A stretch of DNA of 64,000 nt from Cupriavidus lacunae (GTDB taxonomy: Bacteria > Pseudomonadota > Gammaproteobacteria > Burkholderiales > Burkholderiaceae). The translations under genes and the position numbers were made by a program. Of this stretch, positions 22,680 to 29,985 are shown piece by piece. Where the stretch lies: the NCBI RefSeq assembly GCF_003353055.1, contig NZ_QKWJ01000004.1, positions 186,001 to 250,000 on the forward strand, in the 5' to 3' direction. The notes beneath the pieces are model-generated. The model saw only the letters and a list, made by a program, of their open reading frames with translations, was not told the DNA's origin and did no database searches. The first letter of the stretch is position 1; each line of letters opens with the position of its first letter.

Positions 22680-23318
22680 GTGAAACGCATTCTGTTGAGA
22701 TGCCTGGTTGCCGCCGCCGTGGCCATTGCCGCCCCGATAGCGATCTCAGCCACCGACGACCAGAAGACCGCCAGCGATATGCCGCTTCCGGGCAGCGTCA
22801 GCAAGGACGATGGCCTGAAGGCATGGCAGCGCATCCAGGCCGTTATCACCCATCCGCGCTGCGCCAATTGCCACGTTGGCGCAGACAATGTGCCAAGGTG
22901 GAACGTTGTTGGGGAGAGCAAGACCCGACTGCACGGTATGGACATCAATGCCGGCTTTGGTCGCGCGGGTATCCCGGGACAAACGTGCACAACTTGCCAT
23001 GTGACATCGACCGCGCCGAACGATGTACCGCATGCGCCACCACATGTCGGCATTCCCTGGCAACTGGCCCCTGTGCAATTCCAGTGGTTCGGCAAGAGCG
23101 GCGCGGAGATCTGTCAGCAGTTGCGCGACCCCAGGCGCAATGGCGGCCGGGACGCTGCCGGGTTGGTAGAGCATCTGCGTCACGATGCCCTGATGCATGG
23201 CTTTATCCCCTGGGGCTGGAATCCGGGTGGGGGGCGCGACACACCACCTGGCACATTCGATTCACATGTGAAGGACGTCGCGATGTGGGGTGCCGCGGGC
23301 CAGCCTTGTCCCGAATGA
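22680..23318 (+). CDS. Periplasmic c-type cytochrome associated with the molybdenum hydroxylase
   Basis: 212 residues. A signal peptide (KRILLRCLVAAAVAIAAPIAISA) is followed by two haem-binding motifs, CANCH (61-65) and CTTCH (103-107). GTG 22680 follows GAGGGGGCAAAC, ten bases after the iorB stop. Small proteins of this kind accompany IorAB-type enzymes and are sometimes named isoquinoline 1-oxidoreductase subunit. It probably takes electrons from IorA to the respiratory chain. Distal haem ligands are not assigned. Confidence 0.82.
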   Translation: MKRILLRCLVAAAVAIAAPIAISATDDQKTASDMPLPGSVSKDDGLKAWQRIQAVITHPRCANCHVGADNVPRWNVVGESKTRLHGMDINAGFGRAGIPGQTCTTCHVTSTAPNDVPHAPPHVGIPWQLAPVQFQWFGKSGAEICQQLRDPRRNGGRDAAGLVEHLRHDALMHGFIPWGWNPGGGRDTPPGTFDSHVKDVAMWGAAGQPCPE

Positions 23319-23368
23319 GATCAGCTTGCAAAACACACTTGGCGCGCAAAGTACAAATTAGGGCGGCA

Positions 23369-23410
23369 CAGGTCAAGTTCCCACGGGTGACCTGCGATTG
23401 AATGGGAACT
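23369..23410 (+). other. Interlocked inverted repeats in the leader of the cupin gene
   Basis: Two short inverted repeats interlock: CAGGTCA (23369-23375) with TGACCTG (23388-23394), and AGTTCCCA (23376-23383) with TGGGAACT (23403-23410). The second left arm lies in the loop of the first, a pseudoknot-like layout, 62 bases before the cupin start. Could instead be overlapping protein sites. Confidence 0.3.
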
Positions 23411-23472
23411 GGAGATAGCGCACCGATCGCGCTGCGCACACCCAGCCCTTAACTCAATCGGAGATCCATTCC

Positions 23473-23979
23473 ATGCACGCAGAAGCTACGCAAGCCCTCA
23501 ACGATGTTTCAGCGATCGACACGGTCCATATCGGTGGAAACACCACGCCGTGGATTCCCTTCGCTCCTATCAACGACAAAATCCTACTCAAATACTTCAA
23601 GATCAACCCCGTCACGGGCGAAGTGGTATTGCTCATGAAGGCTGCCAAAGGCGAAGGCGCGCATATTCATCGCCATACCGGCACGGTGATGGTCTACACA
23701 CTCAGCGGTCGATGGAAGTACGACCAGCACGATTGGGTCGCGCAAGCCGGCGATTTCGTTTTCGAGCCATCGGAGTCGTCGCACTCGTTCACGAATCTTT
23801 CCGATGACGACAATGGTATGGCGCTCGTGGTCTCGACCGGTGAGCTCCACTTCCTCGACGAAGACGGCAAAGTCACGTTCGTCGAGACGTGGCGGACGGC
23901 ATTGAACCGCTACCAGGCCTACTGCAAAGCCAATGAGTTGGCCGAGATCGACCTGGTCGGCTGCCAGGGCGGCCGCTAA
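23473..23979 (+). CDS. Cupin dioxygenase, 2,4'-dihydroxyacetophenone dioxygenase-like
   Basis: 168 residues, close to the size of known 2,4'-dihydroxyacetophenone dioxygenases, non-haem iron cupins that cleave a C-C bond next to a ketone. Metal-ligand candidates are in GAHIHRHTGTVMVYTLSG (His-x-His plus a downstream Glu or Gln) and the second cupin motif around FEPSESSHSF. The C-terminus FVETWRTALNRYQAYCKANE also resembles that family. ATG 23473 follows CGGAGATCCATTCC. It lies after the ior operon on the same strand but 154 bases away. It could also be a generic acetylacetone-cleaving-type cupin. Confidence 0.75.
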   Translation: MHAEATQALNDVSAIDTVHIGGNTTPWIPFAPINDKILLKYFKINPVTGEVVLLMKAAKGEGAHIHRHTGTVMVYTLSGRWKYDQHDWVAQAGDFVFEPSESSHSFTNLSDDDNGMALVVSTGELHFLDEDGKVTFVETWRTALNRYQAYCKANELAEIDLVGCQGGR

Positions 23980-24188
23980 GCGGCGGCAAGGTCCGTGAGC
24001 CAGATGCGTGGCGCACGGACGTGACGCAAAAGGTCAGACCCGTCCGGGTATTCTGGAATGCGCCGATGACAGGGAACGGTATTGATAGAAGCCGCGTCCC
24101 ACTGACTCACCGATACACCCGGTATCGCCTGATCCGGAGTTCCTGAATCCCACGTTCGTCGTCACGTAAAACCCAAGGTAGGCCATTG

Positions 24189-25247
24189 CTACCTGGCAGG
24201 ACGTCCGGCGTCGTCCTCGTGACGCATGGCTCGAAACTGCCGGGGCGTGATGCCCCGCAGTCGCTTGAACGCACGGCTGAACGCGCTTTGCTGCGAATAG
24301 CCGAGCAGTTCGGAGATCTCGGCGAGGCGCAGGTCTGACTGCTGCACATACTTCAGGGCGAGATCTTCGCGAACTTGTTCCCGCAGTTCATCGAACGTCG
24401 TGCGGGCCTCTGCGAGGCGACGTTGCAAGGACCGCGGGGACGTCGCAAGCGCTCGCGCTATGGCGTTGAGCGAACTGTCAGTGAACGGCAAAAGCGCGCG
24501 AATCATCGTTTGCGTGCGTACCGTCCATAGCGCCTCCACCTGGGCCCTTTCCCGCCGCAAATGTGTTTCGAGCACGCGATGCGCGTTACGGCGAAGTTGC
24601 GTTACCGGACGCGTCACCGTATCGCGATCGAGGACAATCGCATTTCTGTCCTGATCGAAGTTGAGGGATGGTCCGAACGTGCGCCTGTGCATTGTGCGGT
24701 CCGCAGGCGCCGAATGACGGAATTGCACGACGGCCGGCTGCCAGGCGGTGCCACAGATGGTACGCAAGTACTGCATACCGTTGGCGAGACCCAGTTCAAC
24801 TGCCTGAACTTCTCCGGGGCCGGAAGCGTTCTCAATGTCGTAAGTCAAAACCATCCCCTGTTCGTCCCGCACTGCCCGTACCGAAGACATCGATGTATGC
24901 AGCACGTAGAACTCGGCAAGCGTATCCATTGCCTCCCCGAGGGTGCGCGCGCCATGCATCATCACAAGGATCGGCCCCAGGACCGCCAGGCCCTGATATT
25001 CGGCGAGTCTTAGTCCAAAGTTCCGGCATTGCGTAACTTCAGCAGCCAGCGAAAGGAATCGAAGCACTTGCGCACCCCGGATCGGCACGTCGGCGGAACG
25101 CAGCGCAAGCTCTGGCAGCTCGGCTCCGGTCGCAATCAGCTCGGGTTGAACGCCGAGTGCCTCGAGCAGAGGTGCTGCCCCGGTCAACACAACACTGGGT
25201 AGATAACCTTGCATTCTATTTACATCGCTGCGGGAGTTAGAGCGCAT
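24189..25247 (-). CDS. AraC-family transcriptional regulator (arabinose-binding-domain type, OruR-like)
   Basis: 352 residues. The N-terminal 200 residues form the AraC_bd-type effector domain common in regulators of aromatic or amino-acid catabolism. The C-terminal double helix-turn-helix reads LNAIARALATSPRSLQRRLA and LRLAEISELLGYSQQSAFSR with AFKRLRGITPRQFR. Start at 25247 is the longest frame; Met at 25214 is an alternative, and neither has a clear ribosome site. Between the cupin and SDR genes, so it may control either; no operator was identified. Confidence 0.85.
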   Translation of the reverse strand: MRSNSRSDVNRMQGYLPSVVLTGAAPLLEALGVQPELIATGAELPELALRSADVPIRGAQVLRFLSLAAEVTQCRNFGLRLAEYQGLAVLGPILVMMHGARTLGEAMDTLAEFYVLHTSMSSVRAVRDEQGMVLTYDIENASGPGEVQAVELGLANGMQYLRTICGTAWQPAVVQFRHSAPADRTMHRRTFGPSLNFDQDRNAIVLDRDTVTRPVTQLRRNAHRVLETHLRRERAQVEALWTVRTQTMIRALLPFTDSSLNAIARALATSPRSLQRRLAEARTTFDELREQVREDLALKYVQQSDLRLAEISELLGYSQQSAFSRAFKRLRGITPRQFRAMRHEDDAGRPAR

Positions 25248-25412
25248 GCGAGCCCCGAAGCGCGTCGCAGGCAGCAGGCAGATCTTCGTCAGCGCGAAGA
25301 TCTCGCCATTCTGCGCAAAGACGCCGCGCGAGGAAGTCTACCCGATGGTATCGCGTTGGCGAATGAAAGCGTACCCACGTTCCGGCGCGGTTTGCGAGTC
25401 AGCTCCCGTCGC

Positions 25413-26153
25413 TTACCAGCGCTCCATATAGGGGCGCAAGTCGAGCTCGAACGTCCAGGCATCCCGCGGCTGCTGGTGAAGATGCCAGTAGTTCTCGGCG
25501 ATGTGATCCGGATTCAGGATGCCGTCCTGTTCCTTGAGCGCGTAGCGTTCCGGGAACGTATCACGGATGAACGCCGTATCGATGGCGCCATCCACGACCA
25601 CATGTGCAACATGGATGTTGTGCGGGCCCAGCTCACGCGCCATGCTCTGGGCGAGTGCGCGCAGGGCATGCTTGGCGCCGGCGAACGCGGCAAAGTTGGC
25701 GGCGCCGCGCAGGGCGGCGGTTGCTCCCGTGAAGAGAATCGTGCCACGGCCGCGGTTCACCATGCGCCGGGCGGCAGCCTGGGCGTTGAGGAAGCCGCTG
25801 AAGCAGGCCATTTCCCAGATCTTGAAATACTTGCGGGGTGTCTCCTCGAGGATGCTGCACGGAACGTTCGCACCGATATTGAAGACCAGCACCTCGATCG
25901 GGCCGTGCTCGGATTCGATCTGTTCAAACAGTGCCGTCACGGCTTCTTCCTTGCGGGCATCGCTGCTGTAGCCGAAGGCCTGGCCGCCATCTGCGCGGAT
26001 GCTGTCGACGAGCGGTTGCAGCTTGTCGGCCGTACGGCGCGTGACGCAGGCGATATAGCCTTCCTTCGCGAAGCGCCGCGCGATGGCCGCGCCGGTGGAG
26101 TCACCTGCGCCGATTACCAGGGCAACCTTGGGTTGCGATCCAGTGGATGTCAT
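25413..26153 (-). CDS. Atypical SDR-family oxidoreductase with altered catalytic residues
   Basis: 246 residues. The nucleotide-binding motif is VIGAGDSTGAAIARRFAKEG and the fold is that of short-chain dehydrogenases. Where the Tyr-x-x-x-Lys motif is expected the sequence reads FAGAK, with Phe in place of Tyr, and the Ser position reads FTGATAAL. This appears to be a recognisable subgroup (AFAGAKxALRALAQSMARELG), so it is probably functional but mechanistically different. ATG 26153 follows AGAGGAGACGT. A TetR-type operator lies 17 bases upstream at 26171-26195. Confidence 0.82.
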   Translation of the reverse strand: MTSTGSQPKVALVIGAGDSTGAAIARRFAKEGYIACVTRRTADKLQPLVDSIRADGGQAFGYSSDARKEEAVTALFEQIESEHGPIEVLVFNIGANVPCSILEETPRKYFKIWEMACFSGFLNAQAAARRMVNRGRGTILFTGATAALRGAANFAAFAGAKHALRALAQSMARELGPHNIHVAHVVVDGAIDTAFIRDTFPERYALKEQDGILNPDHIAENYWHLHQQPRDAWTFELDLRPYMERW

Positions 26154-26170
26154 ACGTCTCCTCTTTAATT

Positions 26171-26195
26171 AACGATCGTTTGGTAAACGTACGTT
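26171..26195 (-). promoter_or_regulatory. TetR-type operator in front of the SDR gene
   Basis: Arms AACGATCGTTT and AAACGTACGTT around a three-base spacer (9 of 11 positions pair). A related site lies at 26874-26898 in front of the isomerase gene, with AAACGAACGTT in place of AAACGTACGTT. The TetR gene lies between the two sites and is the natural binder. Confidence 0.6.
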
Positions 26196-26257
26196 AGGTC
26201 AATGAGCGTCATGATGTCAAGCGGAAAGACGAGGGCGCGAACCCTTGCGACGGCCGC

Positions 26258-26833
26258 TTAGTCCTTGGTCTCGGTTGCGCTGGGGATCGTCTTGCTCAGG
26301 AAGCGCCGGCTTGCCGCGAGGATTTCCTTGCGGGCCTTTTCGCTTTCCACGGCGCGCGCCAGCACCAGGGCGCCCACGCATTGTGCGATCAGAGCCCATG
26401 CCGCGTCCGAGTCGCCGGACCGCGCGCGCCAGCTTTGGTGCGTATGCTTCAGGCCGCGCTCGACGATCTCGCGCACCTCGGGGCCCGAGCGCGCAATTTC
26501 AGCGCCCAGCGTCGGCAGGATGCAGCCCACCTCGGGATTCATCGCGTGGAAGGAGCTCAAGTAGTCCCGAATGCACTTCGCCACATGGTTATCGGGCGAC
26601 GCCTCGTCGCCGGCCAGCATGTCGCTACTGTTCTGCATCTCCTGACCGACGATCGCCGCAAACAGTTCCTGCTTGGATTGGAAGTGGCTGTAGAACGCGC
26701 CGCCGGTCAGGCCGATGGAGGACATCAGGGCGTCTACCCCGGTCGAGGAAAACCCGCCCCTTTTCGCGATCGCGCTGCTCGCATCCAGCAGCTTCTTGCG
26801 GGTCTCTTCCTTGTGGGTCTTGGTGTAGCGCAT
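26258..26833 (-). CDS. TetR-family regulator
   Basis: 191 residues. The N-terminal helix-turn-helix is clear: RKKLLDASSAIAKRGGFSST, then GVDALMSSIGLTGGAFYSHF and QSKQELFAAIVGQEM. The C-terminal ligand domain contains GCILPTLGAEIARSGPEV, as in TetR proteins answering to acyl or aromatic ligands. ATG 26833 was preferred over GTG 26845 as the first standard codon; neither has a strong ribosome site. It is flanked by two similar operators, upstream of the SDR gene and upstream of the divergent isomerase gene. Confidence 0.87.
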   Translation of the reverse strand: MRYTKTHKEETRKKLLDASSAIAKRGGFSSTGVDALMSSIGLTGGAFYSHFQSKQELFAAIVGQEMQNSSDMLAGDEASPDNHVAKCIRDYLSSFHAMNPEVGCILPTLGAEIARSGPEVREIVERGLKHTHQSWRARSGDSDAAWALIAQCVGALVLARAVESEKARKEILAASRRFLSKTIPSATETKD

Positions 26834-26873
26834 GGTGGTAAGCACGGCGTTGACATGCTTCTAACCATAGCAT

Positions 26874-26898
26874 ATTGTTCGTTAACTAAACGAACGTT
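26874..26898 (+). promoter_or_regulatory. TetR-type operator between tetR and the isomerase gene
   Basis: Right arm AAACGAACGTT and left arm ATTGTTCGTTA around a three-base spacer; it matches the site at 26171-26195 in most positions. It lies in the 87-base divergent region, so it can control both the regulator and the isomerase. Confidence 0.55.
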
Positions 26899-26920
26899 TA
26901 TCAAAAGGAGGGGGCTTGTG

Positions 26921-27510
26921 ATGGCAAAGACCGTGGAGTTCTTTTTCGACGTGGGCAGTCCGGCGTCCTATCTGGCGTGGACGCAGCTTCCCGGGCTGTG
27001 CGACCAGGCCGGCGCTCGGCTCGTGTTCAAGCCGGTGCTGCTTGGTGGCGTGTTCCAGGCGACGGGCAATGCCTCTCCCGGGGCCGTACCTGCCAAGGGA
27101 CGCTACGTCTCGCTCGACCTGGCGCGCTTTGCGCGTCGGTACGACGTGACCTTCCGGCATAACCCGCATTTCCCGATCATGACGCTTCCGTTCATGCGCG
27201 GCGCAATCGCGGCGCAGATGCGGCAGCCGCGCTGTTTGACACCTACCTGTCCGCTGTGTTCAAGGCGATCTGGGTGGATGGGCTGGACCTGAACGACCCG
27301 GCGCTCGCCGCGCGCACGCTGGCGCAGGCTGGATTTGCTCCCGAACTGTTGCAGGCATGGCTGAACGATCCCGAGGTCAAGGCGGCGTTGAAAGCCAATA
27401 CCGACGAAGCCGTGCAACGCGGCGTGTTTGGCGCTCCCACCATGTTTGTCGGTGACGACATGTACTTCGGGCAAGACCGGCTGGACTTCGTTCGCGAGGC
27501 CCTTGACTAG
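26921..27510 (+). pseudogene. DsbA-like 2-hydroxychromene-2-carboxylate isomerase family protein, frameshifted
   Basis: The first frame starts MAKTVEFFFDVGSPASYLAW, the typical N-terminus of glutathione-dependent HCCA isomerases, and runs through LPFMRGAIAAQM. After about 27220 it turns into a non-family tail and stops at 27292. The adjoining frame restores the family from LFDTYLSAVFKAIWVDGLDL to RGVFGAPTMFVGDDMYFGQD. One base added near 27221 gives an intact protein of 196 residues, the family length. Either a sequencing deletion in a GC-rich spot or a real knock-out. ATG 26921 follows AAAAGGAGGGGG. The enzyme would isomerise a ring-cleaved aromatic intermediate. Confidence 0.78.
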
Positions 27511-27554
27511 GCGATTCCGCAGACGACCTCACTAAAACATCACAAGGAGACAAT

Positions 27555-29189
27555 GTGAACGCCATGCCTGAAGATCGTCCCTGGTACCGCTCCTATCCCG
27601 AATACGTTCCCCGCGTCATCGATCCGGACGCGCAGCCCGACATCGTGGCACGCCTGGCCGACAGCTTCCATGCCTATGCGGCCCGCACCGTCGCGTCGTG
27701 CCAGGGAGAAACACTCAGCTTCGCCGGCCTCGACCGGCAGTCGCGCGCCTTTGCTGCATGGCTGCAGCACCGCGGCTTGCGCCGCGGCGAGCGTGTGGCG
27801 GTGCTGCTCCCGAACTGCCTGCCATACCTGATCGCGATGGCTGGCATCCTGCGCGCGGGACTGGTTGTCGTGCCGGTCAATCCGCTGTACACGCCGCGGG
27901 AGGTCGAGTACCAGTTGCAGGACTCCGGCGCGGCGTGCCTGGTGCTCGGGGAGTCGCTGCTGCCGGCACTGGAGGACCTTCTGCCCCGGACCGCGGTACG
28001 GCAGATTGTCCAGAGCGCCGCACTTGCAGCGGGCGCAGACCGAGCCGCGCCGGCGGCTCCGGCAGCCCGGTCGTCATTCCTCGCCGCGCTGGACGAAGGG
28101 GAGGGGCTGCCCCTCGGCCCTGTGTCGGTGGCGCCGACGGACATGGCCTTCCTGCAGTACACGGGGGGGACGACCGGCGTGGCGAAAGGGGCGATGCTGA
28201 CGCACCGCAGCGTCAGTGCCAGCCTCGCACAGCTGCGTGCCTGGATGGACCCGGTCCTGGCCGGCGCCAACGTGTCACTGGTCACGCCGCTTCCGCTCTA
28301 TCACGTCTACCCGATGGCCATCGCCTTGCTGTGCATCGCCTGTGGCGTGGAAAACCGGCTGATCCCGAATCCGCGCGACATGGATACAGTCATCGCCGAA
28401 CTGCGGCGTCGCCCCTTCGAAGTGCTGATTGGCGTGAATACCCTGTTCAACGCGATGGTGGCCCATCCCGAACTGCCGACGCTGGACTTTTCGCGCACGC
28501 GGCTCGTCACCGGCGCCGGCGCTTCGGTTCAGAATGCCGTGGCCAGCCGCTGGGCGGCAGCCGGGGCTCCGCCCATCACGGAGGGCTACGGCCTGACCGA
28601 GACTTCCCCAAGCGCGACATTCAATCCGCCGGGACGCAATGGCAGCATTGGCATGCCCGTGCCATCAACCGACGTGCTGATCGCCGACGATGACGGGAAC
28701 CCGTTGCCGACCGGCACGCCTGGCGAATTGCTGATCAAGGGGCCGCAGCTGTTCGCCGGCTACTGGGGCAAGGAGGAGGAGACGCGCAAGGCGTTCAGCG
28801 CGGACGGCTGGTTCCGCACCGGGGACATCGTAACCATGGACGAGCATGGCCTGATGACCATCGTCGACCGCAAGAAGGACATGATCCTCGTCTCTGGATT
28901 CAACGTCTATCCCAACGAGATCGAGGCCGTGGTGGCGCAGTTGGAGGATGTCCACGAATGTGCCTGCATCGGCGTGCCCGACGAGCGTTCGGGGGAGGCG
29001 CCGCATCTGTTCGTGGTCCCGCGCGGCATAGCCAGTGACGATCCGGAGGTGCTGAAGCAGCGGATCCATGCGCATTGCCTGGCCCAACTTGCCCGTTACA
29101 AATTGCCCCGCCATATCACGCTCGTGCCGGTCCTGCCGAAATCCGCGGTCGGGAAGGTATTGCGTCGCGAGTTGTCCGGCATGCGGTGA
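27555..29189 (+). CDS. AMP-dependent acyl-CoA ligase (FadD-like)
   Basis: 544 residues, ANL superfamily. The phosphate loop is LQYTGGTTGVAKGAMLTH (about residue 197), the acyl-AMP motif GYGLTETSPSATF (about 343) and the C-terminal hinge DRKKDMILVSGFNVYPNE (about 438). The layout is that of long- or medium-chain fatty-acid CoA ligases, yet the setting suggests an aromatic or alicyclic acid. GTG 27555 has AAGGAGACAAT at ideal spacing and is preferred to ATG 27564. It lies 44 bases after the isomerase gene on the same strand, probably the same operon. Confidence 0.87.
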   Translation: MNAMPEDRPWYRSYPEYVPRVIDPDAQPDIVARLADSFHAYAARTVASCQGETLSFAGLDRQSRAFAAWLQHRGLRRGERVAVLLPNCLPYLIAMAGILRAGLVVVPVNPLYTPREVEYQLQDSGAACLVLGESLLPALEDLLPRTAVRQIVQSAALAAGADRAAPAAPAARSSFLAALDEGEGLPLGPVSVAPTDMAFLQYTGGTTGVAKGAMLTHRSVSASLAQLRAWMDPVLAGANVSLVTPLPLYHVYPMAIALLCIACGVENRLIPNPRDMDTVIAELRRRPFEVLIGVNTLFNAMVAHPELPTLDFSRTRLVTGAGASVQNAVASRWAAAGAPPITEGYGLTETSPSATFNPPGRNGSIGMPVPSTDVLIADDDGNPLPTGTPGELLIKGPQLFAGYWGKEEETRKAFSADGWFRTGDIVTMDEHGLMTIVDRKKDMILVSGFNVYPNEIEAVVAQLEDVHECACIGVPDERSGEAPHLFVVPRGIASDDPEVLKQRIHAHCLAQLARYKLPRHITLVPVLPKSAVGKVLRRELSGMR

Positions 29190-29230
29190 GCAACTGGCGG
29201 TTTCAGGGACGAGCCACCGGGCGCATTGCC

Positions 29231-29923
29231 TCAAGCGCCCCTGACTGCGGGGGGCTGCGCGAGCAGCGCGAGCGTCGATGCGGAAGGCGGCGCTTCCAGC
29301 ATGGCCTGCAGCGTGTCAAGGACGTTGGATACGCTGTGAGCCGGCTCCCAGAACCGACTGGCAAGCTGCGAATCCATCGCGGCCTCCCACGCGGCCCACG
29401 CCGCGCTCCCATACATGCCAACCAGCGAGAGGCGCTGTTGCAGGATCGCTGGCGGGATATGGGGCAGCAGTTCTGCAAGGTGCTCCAGGCAGCGCCGGTA
29501 GCCGTGGTTCCACATGTCACCTACCGCCTCCCGGAGTAGTTCGCGATCGGTCAACTGCACACTCGCGATCATCCGGATGTAGGTGTATTGCCCTGTCTGC
29601 TCGCCAAGCTCCAGCAGCGGGTACGTCAGTGCTTCGATCAAGCCTCGTAGCGACAGCGACTGTGTCGCTTCCATCTGGTCGAGCATCGCCTGGCGCCGGG
29701 CATCGATGAGCTTCGCCCCATCGAGCACCAGTTCCTTGAGCAGGTCGCGCCGGGACCCGAAGTGGTAGTGCAGCGCGGCGTTGTTCCGCTGGCCCGCTGC
29801 CGACACGATTTCCTGCACCGTCACGCCTTCCATGCCGCGCAGGGCGAACAGCCGCTGGGCTGCCTGCTTGAGCCGGGCGCGCGTCTCCAGACCGTCAGCA
29901 CGCAGGGTTTTCACTGATGTCAT
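29231..29923 (-). CDS. TetR-family regulator
   Basis: 230 residues. Helix-turn-helix: RLKQAAQRLFALRGMEGVTV, QEIVSAAGQRNNAALHYHFG and SRRDLLKELVLDG, as in regulators of the AcnR/RutR group. The C-terminal part is a helical ligand domain. It is divergent from the monooxygenase-hydrolase fusion gene with a 62-base gap, so it most likely represses that gene. The gap is AT-rich and contains TTAATTAA but no long operator palindrome was found. Confidence 0.86.
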   Translation of the reverse strand: MTSVKTLRADGLETRARLKQAAQRLFALRGMEGVTVQEIVSAAGQRNNAALHYHFGSRRDLLKELVLDGAKLIDARRQAMLDQMEATQSLSLRGLIEALTYPLLELGEQTGQYTYIRMIASVQLTDRELLREAVGDMWNHGYRRCLEHLAELLPHIPPAILQQRLSLVGMYGSAAWAAWEAAMDSQLASRFWEPAHSVSNVLDTLQAMLEAPPSASTLALLAQPPAVRGA

Positions 29924-29985
29924 CTCTAGTTAAGCGAAGTACATTAATTAAGCCATTCAACTTACTTTAGCAAGGAGCTGGCAAC

